From Berberis thunbergii (Eukaryota > Streptophyta > Magnoliopsida > Ranunculales > Berberidaceae), in assembly GCA_003290165.1 (NCBI GenBank), contig QNQO01005774.1, forward strand, positions 62,001 through 126,000: DNA of 64,000 bases. Direction: 5' to 3'. The translations under genes were made by a program, and so were the position numbers. Within the stretch, counting starts at the first letter, position 1; each line of letters begins with the position of its first letter. The notes below the pieces were generated by a model, which worked only from the letters and a program-made list of their open reading frames with translations, made no database searches and was not told where the DNA came from. Positions 36,224 through 48,117 of the stretch are shown here, piece by piece.

Positions 36224-38391
36224 TTGATGTTCTCCACCCTATCTTTAGTTTAGGTTTTCATTTTTTTATTTTTTAGTTTGGTTTAGGTTTTTGTTTTTCT
36301 GTTTTTCTTTTAGTGTTTCGGATTATTTTAGGTGTTGCTACTGGAGTCACTCAGAGCCCCTCATCCCATGTGTTCATTTCTCCCGTCGGTATGATTTTTT
36401 TATATTTTGGTTATTGTGAGGACATTGTCTATTTGAATTTGGTAAAGCTTCACCATGGTAATATCACTCTAACCCTCCTTTTTCTTTTGCCTTCATTTGT
36501 CATGATTATTATTTTATACATTGAGGACAATGTTTGGGGGTGTGGTTTATTAGATTTTTTGTGCAATTTTCAAATTTTTTTTAGCTTAAAATGTATTATA
36601 CAATTAAACCGAGTCATTTTTTGTGTTACACTCAATCTCTATTGAACACTTAGATGATTACGGTAATTATGCAAAAAAATGCATTCGAAATCTGAACCCT
36701 TGGTGAATTAAAAAAAAAAAAAGGTTTGAGTCTTTTTAATTTTAGAGAATATTTTTGTTGCCTTTAATTTTGAGAAAGCGCATACTAACACGTGTCACAT
36801 AATTATATTAATGGAAAACATGATATTTGATATTATCCTTATGTTAGATGTATTTCATGAGACTTTACAACTTGACTATTCATACACTATAAGCCAAGTC
36901 AACATGATTTGAAGTTGATTAGTGAGATATTGAACTAGAAAACCTTAGAATAATAGTGGAGACTTAACCCTTGTGAGTTTTGAGCCATTCTTTATTTCTT
37001 GAGGGTTATTAATTAGACTCTGATTTTTCTTGAGTCCGCATTATTTTGTTGATGATCTCATTATTCTTGATTTTCTTATTGATTGTTTTAAGAATGACAT
37101 AAAAATTGAATCTTTACACTAGAACTTCTTGTTTTATTTAGTTGAAATGTCCTAGTACTAACTAGAACTTATGAAGTGATATAGGCATTTCTTTCTTTAA
37201 ACCATTTTTTTTCTCTTAGCCTACCCAATACTAAATATCCACTTGCAGCCCTTTGAGCCTTTAAATAACCTTCTTTTTGTTAACTCCATTCCCATTACCT
37301 ATTCCAATCAAGGAGTAATACCTATATTATTTTATCCTTACCCAATTTTCTGAGAATGTATACGGTGAGTTATATTTATGAAATGGGCAAATAGAAAGAG
37401 TTGAAAATAGATATTTTATGTGCCCTCAAAGTAAAAGTGTTGGATTGTATCAACGGGGAAAAACATATATAAAAAAAAGTTGAAAAAAAAGCATGTAAAA
37501 AAATAAAATAATAATGAAGAAAAAGTTAATGGTGTACCACATTGATTTGTTCTTCAATGCCCTATGTGTTTATTTAAGGGTGTAGCCATTCTCAGGAAAT
37601 GTTTGTATCCTTTTTGTCCATATTGTTTGCCATAATCCAAGCCTCATTACAACCTAGTAAAGACCTAATTGATCTTAAGTGAAAGTTGGTTCAGTAGATG
37701 TGGAGATTGAATAGGCAAGAACTATGGTGTTTGATTCAACATTCTCAAAAGTAATCAATATTTCTGTCCATGAGATCATATTCATTTCACTCTTTGAAAA
37801 ATTCTGCTTTTCATGATAATTATATGTGAGACGTTTGCATTTTCCATAGTATATTATTTCCTCACATATAAACTGAGTGTCTAATCTCTGAGTGTTTTAT
37901 TTCTGAATGACATGAGAGAATTGTAGTCGAAGCGACATTTCTAAAGGTTATCTCGTCACATCTTTACTATGAGATGAAAAGTTATGTTGATAAGGCTCCT
38001 CACACACACACTTCGAGTTGAGAATGATTATGAAATTTATTTAACTTTTAGATACTATTAAATTATTGTACTCTATTGATATACTATTGTGACATTTTTA
38101 GTTTGTTGTTTTTCTTGAATTTTAAGCAATTAGAAAATTACTCTAAGGAAAATAATGGAGAATGCCCATGTTTTTGCATTATATGTTTATAGAAAATAGA
38201 TTTTTTCTATTGAGTCAGTAAGTTTGGGGGTAACATTTCTGGAAACCCTCACGAGACTATAACTCGTCCACTATAGGTAATCTAGGGGTTTAAAGCCTTG
38301 TTGCACGTTAAGGTAAGTGCAACCGTGATTCCACGAAAGTGAGTTAGGATTTTATTCTTAATTTTGTTTTCCTCGAGGACTAGCAAAATGT
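36224..38391 (+). other. Non-coding spacer between pol and 3' LTR, no env-like ORF
   Basis: AT-rich. It contains 'acattgaggacaatgtttgg' near 36520, text common downstream of pol in this lineage. The plus-strand open frame at 36313-36645 has no recognisable domain. The PPT (aggtttgggggtatt) follows at about 38391-38406. Confidence 0.65.
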
Positions 38392-38406
38392 AGGTTTGGG
38401 GGTATT

Positions 38407-39939
38407 TGATATTCACATAATTATTACATAATATAGCTCCTAACTTATGTTTGTTAGTGTTTCGAATAGTGTATTTTAGTTTAATTATTCTATTTTTGTA
38501 TTTTTGTAGGATTTGGAGTTTAAATGACAAAAGTGCATTAGCGTGGCGAATTTGGAAATTTATAGGCAAATTGACCAAGTGGAGCGGGAGACACTCAAGC
38601 CAAAGATTAATAAAAAGAACCAAAGAAAAAATAAAAGAAAATAGTTTTGAATTTTGGTGGAACAAAGAAGTGATATGGATGAACATAGCCAAACCCACCT
38701 ATCCTATTATTAGAAGAGAATCCAAACAAAAGGGGTGGTTTCCAATTGTATATGGACCCCTTTTATTTCCTTTTTGTTAGTTGGTTTCCATTTGTGTTGG
38801 GTTTCTAATTGGGCCCAATGATGGTTTTCTCTTTACCACAAATACAACAACAACAACCAATTTGGACAAGATTTTTTTTTTGGTTTTTAACACAAATAGG
38901 ACAACAACCATTTGGGAGGACGTGTTCTTTTCTTTGGAACACAAGGGACGACAGCCAATTGGGGAATATGGAGGGTTTGGTTTCTTTTTTAAAAAAATAC
39001 GCAACAGCAGTAGGGAAGCAAGTTTATTTTTGCTCTTGGCCAAAAACGCAAGACAACAAAGGGGCGAGAGCGCGCAAGACGCTATCCAGAACGCAACAGC
39101 ACAGGAGAGAGGACGTAGGACAACAGGGAGTGGACACGCAACAGTAGCAGGGAGTGCGTCGCTAATCCGCCACGCGTTGCCATGCCGATGAAGCTCCACA
39201 CCGTGTTGTTATCATCACCTTCACCATGTGTCACTAAACTCCATGCAAGGTGAAGAGACGAACTCCTAGATGTAACGCACTTAATTAGTATTTGATTCAT
39301 TTTATGCTTTCACGATGAATAATGGTGTTTATGATTCTCACTTTTATTTAATATTGGAATTTATGTTATTGTAGTGACAAAGATTTCATCAATTTCTTCA
39401 TAGATTATTATTCTGGTGGTTGTCTTTTTCTTTTCCATATAAGCTTAGTCACGCTTTTCTTATGTGTGGAATTTTTAAGGATCAATTGATTCCGGTAGGT
39501 TAGTTATATGTTATCGTCTTTTATTACGCTATTGTCTCCGGATATATCATAAGTTTAGGATATCACATATGACCAACCTTTGAGCTTTCTAGAAAAAGTG
39601 AAATCTAAATTCCATTTACATTAGGATATATTAATGCATTAAAGACTATTTTTCCGGTTATGTTGTTTGGGATGTGAAACACATAATTGAGTTATCATAG
39701 CGAATCAATACTAATTGGCGCGTGAAATCTAGGAGGGATTCTTGGAACCTTGTGACTTTTCTAAACTTGATTTTTATTAAACTAAATTCAATTTCTTATT
39801 TTAAAATTGCTAGAATTTTTTAAATTTAGTTTCGCGTAGTTCTTCTTCCTTGACCTTGTTTTGTAGATATTTTTTCCTCGTGGGATCGACACCCCAATCT
39901 TTACTACAATTGACTGTGTCAACTGTTTGGGCGTAATCA
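38407..39939 (+). repeat. 3' LTR of the Athila-like element
   Basis: A 1,533-bp LTR starting TGATATTCACA and ending GTAATCA, colinear with the 5' LTR apart from the insertion there. Confidence 0.9.
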
Positions 39940-42642
39940 CTAGGAATATTCTAACATTGAAACCCACTGTACATGTCAATAAATCACACCGTTCGTGCCA
40001 ATAAATCCCATTGTACATGTCAATAAAAAAATTAATAAAAAAATCCAAAATCATAGCATGAGTATGCAAATGTCAATAAAAAATTAGAATAAGAGTTCTA
40101 TAATATTTCAATAAAACACTGTTGATTTCTTTCCAATTGATCTTACCCTCCAATGTATAAGAGTATTAACCTTTTAAAGGTCAGATTTTTCTTTTATTCA
40201 TATAATCTTTGAAAGATAATTCAAAAGATTAAAACAGACACCAATACTAAATTAAATTATTAAAAAAACTAAAAATTTTCAATTAGGGTCTAAATGAGGT
40301 CTATTAGTTAATGGACATCTCAATAGAATTTCAGTGAATAACTAATGCAAAACATAAAATAACTTAACCTTTTCAAAATCTTGATTTCATTGCTAATGCA
40401 AAACATGGACATCTCAATAGAATAAACTAAGTGGTAGTTGAAATAACTTAACTTATTCTCTCACATCAAAAGTATTTTTTTTAGTTTCAATTACCATGAT
40501 AATTAAGATTGTCAATGGATTGGACTTATGCAAAAAAAAAAAAAAAAACAAAAACAAAACAAACAAACTATTTTAAATCGGATTTGGGTTTTTGGATGTA
40601 GTAATTAAATAGGATTTGGATTTTTGGATGTAATTAAATTTGATCTCTAAAACCTCTAAGAGATTCTAACCCAACATACTAAAACTGAAACTGATTTAAA
40701 CTTACTAAAACTATGAACATCATACTAATTTCAACATATATATATTTGTTTGCAAAATTTGATAGAGTTTATTAATGAGCAATAAATACATTACCTTTAG
40801 AGTAGCACATCTTTGTGCCGCCAAGTACTATATATTTTTCATCACATCTTTTATGATCTGCAAACTTAGCGCATATGAGATTGGTTACAACACTTGAATT
40901 AAATTATCAAAACATTATTAAAAAATGTATTAAGAAAACAAACATTGGAGCTATGTGTGAAAGTAACTTCAAACTTACACGTCTTATCGACTCTTTAAGC
41001 TTTTGAATCCTACTTCATATAGCATCTCGTCATAATTGAAAGGGAAAATACTACCCGTACTAACATACTAAGAGATTTCAAACTAAGAGAAATATTTCAA
41101 CATACCCAAAACAGAAAACTACCCAAATCGTGAGAGAGATTTCAACATACCCAATACTGAAAAATCGAAGAGAGATCCGTGAGATTTCAAACTAACCTGC
41201 TAAAAAACGAAGAGATAATGCTTGAGAGAGATTTCAATCAAAGAAATAATGTTAAAAATCAAATGCTTGAGCGAATGCTGAAAAACTGAAGTCCGCTGAA
41301 ATAACCGTGAGAGAATGCTAAAAATGAAATCCCTTTCGTGTGAGGCACCAAGATCTCACTGTCAACATGCCTAGCTTTTTGTATGCAAATGTAAATCACA
41401 CTGTGTATATGCCTAGCATATTGTACATGCCCAACATTGAAGTCTCATCATATGCATATGTAAATCACACTGTATACAAATGTATGCTAGGATATTCAAC
41501 ACCACATTCTAATGTATTCAAATTTATGATAGGAATATTATAACATTGAAGTCGTACTGTACATTTCTATAAATCACACTGTTCATGTCAATAAATCCCA
41601 TTGTACATGTCAATAAAAAAAAAAAAAAAAACCTGAATCATAGCATGAGTATGAAAATGTCAATAAAAAATTAGAATAAGAGCTCTATAATATTTCAATA
41701 AAACACTGTTGATTTCATTCCAATTGATCTAACCATCCAATGTATAAGAATATTAACCTCTTAAGGGTCATATTTTTCTTTTTTCATATAATCCTTGAAA
41801 AATAATTCAAAAGATTAAAACAGACACCCATACTAAATGAAACTATTAAAAAAAATGAAATTTTCAATTAGGGTATTTACAAATTGGAGTCTATTTGTTA
41901 ATTACTAAGTCGACATCTCAATAGAATTTCAGTGAATAACTAATGCAAAACATGAAATAACTTAACCTATTCTCAATCTTGATTTCAGTGCTAATGCAAA
42001 ACATGGACATCTCAATAGAATAAACTAATTGGTAGTTGAAATAACTTAACATATTCTCTCACAGCAAAAGTATTTTTTTTAGTTTCAATCACCCTGATAA
42101 TTAGGATTGTCAACAGACTAGACTTATGAAAAAAAAACTATTTTAAATCGGATTTGGGTTTTTGGATGTAGTAATTAAATAGGATTTGGACTTTTGGATG
42201 TAGTAATTAAATTTTATTTCTACATCCTAAGAGATTCTAACCAAACATACTATAACTGAAACTGATTTCAACTTACTAAAACTATGAACGTCATATTGAT
42301 TTAAACATACTGAAACTGAAACTAACATACAGATTTCAACATACTAACATACTAAGAGAGAGATTTCAACATACTAACATACCCAAAATTGAAACTGACC
42401 CTGAAACTAACAACTAAGACAAAGATTTCAACATACCTGAAATCGTAAGAGGGATTTCAACACCGTCATCATCAACAATTGAAGAAAAATAAATAAATAT
42501 AAAAATTGTTAGGTATGAGAATCGAACCCATGAACTCTTGGTGCTTTAAAATGCATGTGATCCGTCAGATTCATATATTTGGATAAATCTCAGCCGTCTT
42601 TTATGTCCGACCCCAAACGTCATCCTATTTTGTATAATATAA

Positions 42643-43194
42643 CTAGTGTGTCTCCTGTGCCGTTGGCACGATATGATTTTTTGGGTGAACTTCATGACTT
42701 GCTAACCTGTATGTGGCTATATCACCATGAAACACTCACTTTGCCCAAGAAATCAATTGGAAAGTATAAAAGTTACAATACAAAGTCACTCATTTAATAA
42801 TATAAAATGTATTTTATAGTTTTCAAACAAATTTGAAATTGTACACAATGACAAATACTCAAAAACACCCAATTATAAATTTATGTGTACAAATGACAAT
42901 AAATTTAGTATAAAAATAATAATTTTATACTTGAAAGATGAGTAATTGAAAGTGGGTGAGATGAAAAAGTGTAAGTGAAGGTTAAGAGAAATTGAAAGAT
43001 GAGAAATTAAAAGAGTGTAAGAGATATTGAAATATGAAATAAATAAATATAAAAAAAAAGTTGGATATGGCAATAGAACCCATGCACTCTTGGTGCTTTA
43101 AGTTCTATGTGATCCGTTAGATTGATATATTTGGGTAAATCTGAGCCGTTTTTTTATCTCTCACCCCAAACACCATCTTGTTTTGTATATATAA
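42643..43194 (-). mobile_element. Helitron unit 11 (variant body)
   Basis: CTAG at 42643 with hairpin tgtgcc gtt ggcacg. The body ('aaatttgaaattgtacacaat') is shared with unit 14 rather than with the long form. It ends with the standard 5' block before CTAG at 43195. Confidence 0.7.
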
Positions 43195-44463
43195 CTAGGG
43201 TATTCCCCGTGCCATTGGCACGATAAAAGTTTAACATGATAAATAGAGTTTTTCAAGAAAAAATAAATATCAAAATATTAAAATTTATAGTTTAAATATC
43301 AAAATAACATGATATAGGCTCCGCTTGGTATACGGTAAAAAAATGCATATGCAAAAGTTTACGGCGGTTACATAAACTTAGGTGTTTGGTTGACTTTACA
43401 GAAAACAGTTATTGAAATTTGAATTCGGTACCTTCGCATCTCCTAGTTATAAAATTCTGCAAAACTTTGCGGGACAAAATCTCCCGCATTACTTTGCAAA
43501 ACTCTCATCATCTTATCTTACTCGAATTTTATTCTCAACTCCTTCATAAACACCCCAACCACCACCACCTTCACAACTACCACCATCACCACCACTATAG
43601 CATAATCACAATGACCACAACCACCAACACCTTCATTACTACCACTATCGCAACCACCACAACCATTCCCACTACCACCATTATATTCACCTAATCACCA
43701 TAGCTTAGCCATCATAACCACCATAGCTTAGCCACCATAACCACCACCATTTTTTTAATCACCGTCATTGCCACCACTACCACAACCACCATAGCCACCA
43801 CCATCCCACTGCCATTACCATCATCACCACCACCTCTAAGATCACCAATACCATAACATACCACAACCACCACCAACTTCACTAATACCACCATAACCGT
43901 CATCAACTACCATAGTACAACCACCATCACCACTACTATAGCATAATCACCAACCACCATCACCACCACTATAGCATAATCACCACAACCACCATCACTT
44001 TCACTACTGCCACTGCCATAACCACCACAACCATTACCACTACCACCTTTATATTCACTGAACCCCCATAGATTAGCCACCACAACCACCACCATTGCCC
44101 ACATTCATAATCACCATCAACACGACCACAACAACAACTACTGCCATCATTACCACCACCAACAATCACTTGTCTAACTGCATCAATTTTATTTAATTAT
44201 ACCAAGCGCCCGTAAAGTAATGCATTGCAAACCAATGCAATGCAAACTAATGCATTTGCGTTAATTTGCAAAATGTATTATTTTATAGTGTACCAAGCGA
44301 AGCCATAGTTTAAATATCAAGATAAATAAATATCAAAATGTTGGATATGAGAATCGAATCCATGCACTCTTGGTGCCTTAAGTTCGATGTGATCCGTTAG
44401 ATTCTTATATTTGAGTAATCTGAGTCGTCTTTTATCTCTCACTCCAAACACCATCCTATTTTG

Positions 44464-44529
<66 letters not shown>
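43195..44529 (-). mobile_element. Helitron unit 12 (short form split by a DNA transposon)
   Basis: CTAG at 43195 with a perfect 6-bp hairpin CGTGCC-ATT-GGCACG. Removing 43317-44304 leaves a short-form unit of about 345 bp, including the ATA microsatellite at its right end. Confidence 0.72.
43317..44304. mobile_element. PIF/Harbinger-like non-autonomous element with an ACC-rich core
   Basis: The terminal inverted repeats begin GGCTCCGCTTGGTA (43317) and GGCTTCGCTTGGTA (complement, from 44304), with about 32 bp of imperfect complementarity. ATA flanks both sides (43314-43316, 44305-44307). Helitron sequence is continuous across the insertion. The core (about 43550-44170) is an imperfect repeat of ACC/ATC triplets with recurring 'ccactatagcataatcac' (near 43590, 43935 and 43965). 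It encodes no recognisable transposase. Confidence 0.72.

Positions 44530-44532
<3 letters not shown>
44467..44532. repeat. (ATA)n microsatellite at the unit 12/13 junction
   Basis: About 22 uninterrupted ATA repeats between the 5' block of unit 12 and the gggtattcctcgtgcc of unit 13. The junction CTAG reads ATAG. Confidence 0.9.
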
Positions 44533-44870
44533 GGGTATTCCTCGTGCCTTCAGCCCTCCATTAATAACTTGTCAAAACTTGATTAAGCCAATACATTACT
44601 AAAGAAAAATAAGTAAACAAATAATTAAGTCAAAACATGATAAATAATTTTCATCCTTCATAATTACATGCCTAATCACCAACATCAACAATTGAAGAAA
44701 AATAAGTAAATAAATAAATATCAAAATATTGGGTATGAGAATCGAACTCACGCACTCCTTAAGTCATAAAGACTAATTTTAAGTCTCAACCATTAGATCT
44801 TTATAATTGAGTAAATCTCAGCTGTCTTTTATTTCCAACCTCAAACACCATCTTGTTTTGTATATATATA
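44530..44870 (-). mobile_element. Helitron unit 13 (short form, hairpin lost)
   Basis: Begins tagggtattcctcgtgcc but the second hairpin arm is gone (ttcagccctcc). It has the short-form body with gagaatcgaactcacgc and a standard 5' block. Confidence 0.6.
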
Positions 44871-45265
44871 ATATAATAATAAAATGTATTTCATAATTTC
44901 TCAACAAATTTGAAATTGTACACAATGACAAATACTCAAAAACACCCAATTATAAATTTATGTATACAAATCAAAATAGATTTAGTAAAAAAAAATTAAA
45001 CTTGAAAGATGAGTAATTAAAAGCGGGAGAGATGAAAGAGTGTAAGTGAGGGTTAAAAGAAATTGAAAGATGAGAAGTTAAAAGAGTGTAAGAGATATTG
45101 AAATATGAAAAAATAAATAAATAAATATAAAAAATGTGGGTATGAAAATCGAATCCATTCAATCTTGGTGCTTTAAGTTTTATGTGATATGTTAGATTCT
45201 TATATTTGGATAAATCTCAGCTGTCTTTTATCTCCCATTCCAAACACCATCCTATTTTGCATATA
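44871..45265 (-). mobile_element. Helitron unit 14, 3'-truncated, right end of the array
   Basis: Shares 'aaatttgaaattgtacacaatg' and the following 250 bp with unit 11 but lacks a hairpin and CTAG. Its 5' block ends at 'cctattttgcatatac', after which the sequence is unrelated. Confidence 0.6.
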
Positions 45266-45421
45266 CAAATATATTTGATGAATTAGAATCAGGAAATATA
45301 TTCAAGGTAAAAAAGGGGAAAGATACAAAGCTATAACCTAGAGGATTACCTAGCTGAAAGACTGACAACAAGAAACATCGTCTACCATAGGCCATATTAC
45401 AAGTGGAAAATACTAGCCAAT

Positions 45422-45838
45422 TCAAACATGCAAACATGAAATTCTAAAGATTTTATCGTTCCCCACGTGATTTCCCCTGCTAAACTGTGGATTCATCTTT
45501 ATTATTGAGGCAAAGGATCTCCTTTGAAAATTGTGGGTTCCTTTCTTTCCATAGAACTCCAATAGCAAAAAAAAAAAACACCCAAGAAGAAACCCACTGC
45601 AAGAGATAGTTAGCGAAGGGGGGCTAAGTGCCTCATGACAAAAAGTTATCCACAACTACAGAGCAAAAGAACTAGAGAAGAAAATATGGTTTATGGCTCC
45701 CTGCTGGTCCTCATAGAGAACACATGTATTGGTGATAACGACCTCTCTTTCTGGCACGATTACAAGTGTGAGGCTTTTGTCATGACCAATTGAAGTTGAC
45801 CCTCGGGTAGGTGCTCGATTCCAGTTTTTGAAACCCAC
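45422..45838 (-). pseudogene. LINE-type RT zinc-binding (zf-RVT-like) fragment
   Basis: The minus-strand frames read TNTCVLYEDQQGAINHIFF and then, after a stop, LWITFCHEALSPP. The pattern of a cysteine pair followed by an x-N-H-x-F-F block resembles the zinc-binding domain at the C-terminus of plant LINE-like reverse transcriptases. One expected cysteine is replaced (LYE). Frame breaks occur near 45655 and 45550. No RT core is nearby. Confidence 0.45.
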
Positions 45839-45934
45839 TGGTCTGGCTCGGGTATTTTTATAAACCTAATTAATTTCAATTTTGTTCGGCCTACAAGCTC
45901 TGTTCGATCAAAGATTAAGTCAAGCCTACAATGT

Positions 45935-46290
45935 TCACCAATTGTAGCTCAGTTGATCGGACATTCACTCTCTTTGTGAGAGGTCGTGGGTTCGAGACTT
46001 ACCAGTTAGAATTTTGTGAGTTTTCGCTCGATTATTAGGAGCACATTTGCGCCGCCATTGATAAGCCTTCGAATATTGAATGCAACTGCTTAAATGGACT
46101 AGACTGGAGCGAAGCGTAAACGAGTTTTCATGCAAGGTGGAGACGATGGACCGGAGCAAAAGCAAATCTCTATGCGAGATGAAAGCGACAAGGATATTAA
46201 GTAGTAACAATATTGTAGCATTCGGGCTTGATTTAGTTAATCCTATAAAGTTAGTAGCCTTTAGAAATGGATTAATAAATAAATAAAAAA
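45935..46290 (+). mobile_element. tRNA-derived SINE, about 350 bp
   Basis: The A-box TAGCTCAGTTGATCGG (45945-45960) and B-box GGTTCGAGACT (45989-45999) are 44 nt apart, as in a tRNA-type pol III promoter. The 3' end is A-rich (ataaataaataaaaaaa, about 46274-46290). The element sits between two similar ~45-bp flanks (45888-45932 and 46318-46363). Confidence 0.75.
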
Positions 46291-46912
46291 AGCTCAATAA
46301 CCCAATTTAAAAAAAAACGCCTACAACCCTTTGTTCGGCCCAAGATCAAGTCAAGCCTACAAAGCTACAATCCTAGCTGATATTGTTGGATAAACACCGT
46401 AAACCACCGTTAATCAAAAGTGGAGAAGAAGATACTGAAGGGAAGAAACGAAGATAACAGTTGGGAGGGGTAGCCGGTGGTGGTCGGCGAAACAAAAGAC
46501 AAAAGTGGGGAGGCGTACTATCGTGGTATTGGCGACCTGAAGAGAGAGAAGAATGAGGAGGTGGTTGACGTTGGTCGTTTGTGATCTGAACAGACATAGG
46601 GGAATGCAGCGTGGGAGATGGGCAGTAATGATGATGTCATGAGCTCACAAGTTGTGTTAGTTTTGAGAAATAATCAAGAAAAAATGGTGCGAGATTTAAA
46701 TTTAGAAAGAAAAATTTTCTGTAATTTTTTTGTTTGTTTGTTATTAAGGGTTTAGATCAGGACACGTGCCATTTGTATAAATTGGGCAAGAAGAAAGGAA
46801 TTTGTAGTTTTCAAATTGACTATGCTCAAGGAACAGAAATTTCTCTCTCAATTTCTCTTCCAATCTCGTATTCTTCTTCAATTCTCTATTCAAACAGTCA
46901 CGCTGGTGACAG
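46291..46912. other. Spacer, no gene supported
   Basis: Purine-rich segment 46410-46570 with 'gtagccggtggtggtcgg', then AT-rich DNA. Open frames on the minus strand show no recognisable domain. Confidence 0.45.
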
Positions 46913-47300
46913 ACGAAAGCAGCCAGCGGCGGGCTGAACAGGTCCAATGAGACAGTTGTAGAACTGGAGATCTTGCAATGTGTAAAGAGATGTGAGAGTT
47001 GTGGAGAACATTTGGGTGTCTTTCAGTGCAATTTGAGAGGTGAAATGAGATGAGATGGCGAAAGGGTTTGGAGGAGTCATAGAAAGTGGAGTTGTGGAAG
47101 GAAGGTTGAGTGCAAGGGTCTTTTAGAGTGGCTATGTTGAGTGATTGAAGTGTTGTGAGTTGTTTGGGTTCAAGAGTTGATGTTGAAGTTAAAGGTTTTG
47201 ATGGTTTGGAAGGTTGAGAAGATGGTGTAGGTTTGTCTGTTTTTGTTGTTTGATTGCAGGTGGAAAGGAAGAAGGGAGAGAGAAAAGAAAAAAAATATTT
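46913..47300 (-). pseudogene. N-terminal fragment of a leucine-rich-repeat receptor-like protein
   Basis: On the minus strand a hydrophobic stretch (SPFFLST) is followed by a Ser/Pro/Lys spacer. Then comes TLEPKQLTTLQSLNIATLKD (about 47175-47115) and FRHLISFHLSNCTE (about 47065-47025). The next LRR-like segment, SLYTLQDLQFYNCLIGPV, is in another frame, so there is a frameshift near 47020. No ATG precedes the signal-peptide-like part (TAA lies upstream), and LRR similarity stops near 46913. I infer a truncated gene fragment; the exact parent gene is not identified. Confidence 0.45.
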
Positions 47301-48109
47301 AATTTCTTACACTGGGCCTGGACTTGGGTTGAAAGGGATTGGACCAAGACCGGATCGGCCTTACCCCAGTTAACTGGCTCACCCAGTCGAAGCACGGTTC
47401 CTTGAAACCAAAAGTTTAAAACTTTCGATTTTGGCTTTTTGGGCCAGTTAACTAGACCGGCCCAGCCCAACCTTAATTATAGTGAAAGCATTATTATTAT
47501 TATTATTATTATTTGTAAATGAAAGCATATATTAATTGATTTTTTAACTTTCATGGGCCTTGTTGGAGTGTCTACTTTAGGCTTAACCCATTTAAGTTTA
47601 AATTTGGGCTCATGCATGATATTTAGTTCTAAATTTAATCTACACATAAAATTTTGTTAGATTTTTGAATTTGGACCTAGTTAACCTAAACCTCTTAAAG
47701 CCCACTTAAGATTCATTTCGGGCTCTTGATTAATTTGGATTAAGTTTATGGTTTAAATATGGCATGATTGGGTATAATTAAATATGGAGTCATTATAACA
47801 TCTTGGACTAATAGTGTTGTTGACCCAAATAAGTGATGGAATTCTTGTGATTTTTGGGCTTGATTTCAAAGCTGATAATTGTGTTTGGTTTTGGTTATTT
47901 TTCTCTTACTTTTAGTTTTATACTTATCCCAAATTCATAGACTTATGTTATTGATGGTAAATGACATGCTTAGTTTTTCTCACATATTTTTAGATTGTTT
48001 TGATTTATGTTTGACATCTTGCTAATATTCAATTCATTGGTTGTTTTTGTATGGTGCAAATATCTCGACTAAATAAGTAAATAATTACATATTTTTTTAA
48101 TAGTTATTA
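47301..48109. other. Spacer with (TTA)n microsatellite at 47491-47513
   Basis: Contains palindrome-like 'gggccagttaactagaccgg' near 47440 and AT-rich DNA. No 5' LTR for the copia element downstream was recognised here. Confidence 0.5.
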
Positions 48110-48117
48110 AACCTTAT

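Larger units (their letters stand above)
28625..39939 (+). mobile_element. Athila-like Ty3/gypsy LTR retrotransposon nested in Helitron unit 10
   Basis: An 11.3 kb element. The 5-bp target duplication is ttagg (28620-28624) and ctagg (39940-39944), one base apart; the empty-site version in other Helitron units is ctagg. The PBS is of tRNA-Asp type. Order: LTR, PBS, gag, protease-containing ORF, RT-RNase H, integrase, 2.2 kb spacer, PPT, LTR. I saw no env-like ORF in the spacer. Many stops show it is inactive. The lineage is inferred from the PBS, the gag type, the DLGAS protease motif and the large LTRs. Confidence 0.92.
27270..42642 (-). mobile_element. Helitron unit 10 (long form, split by an Athila-like element, internally duplicated)
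   Basis: CTAG at 27270 to just before CTAG at 42643. After removing 28625-39939 and one target copy, about 4 kb remains, longer than units 8 and 9. At about 40738, inside a TA run, the sequence jumps back to an earlier point of the unit (equivalent to 27895). About 0.75 kb (39940-40738) is therefore repeated at 41529-42300. Confidence 0.75.
11131..45265 (-). mobile_element. Head-to-tail concatemer of non-autonomous Helitrons
   Basis: At least eleven junctions have the same form. Read on the minus strand, each unit ends with a hairpin (consensus CGTGCC AAC GGCACG), about 10 nt, then CTAG. The next unit begins T or TC (TCTATATTACAAAACA at 11347 and 14213). CTAG preceded by a short hairpin at the 3' end, a TC 5' end and no target duplication are Helitron hallmarks. 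No Rep/helicase ORF is present in any unit, so all are non-autonomous. Several units hold later insertions. Confidence 0.8.

Noticed and set aside
36313..36645. Env-like ORF of the Athila-like element
   Set aside because: 110 codons of hydrophobic low-complexity translation in AT-rich DNA, no recognisable env features.
43712..44169. Valine/glycine-rich minus-strand ORFs
   Set aside because: Artefacts of the ACC/ATC triplet repeat.
46373..46597. Proline/serine-rich minus-strand ORF
   Set aside because: No domain, no homologue recognised and purine-rich skew on the plus strand explains the composition.
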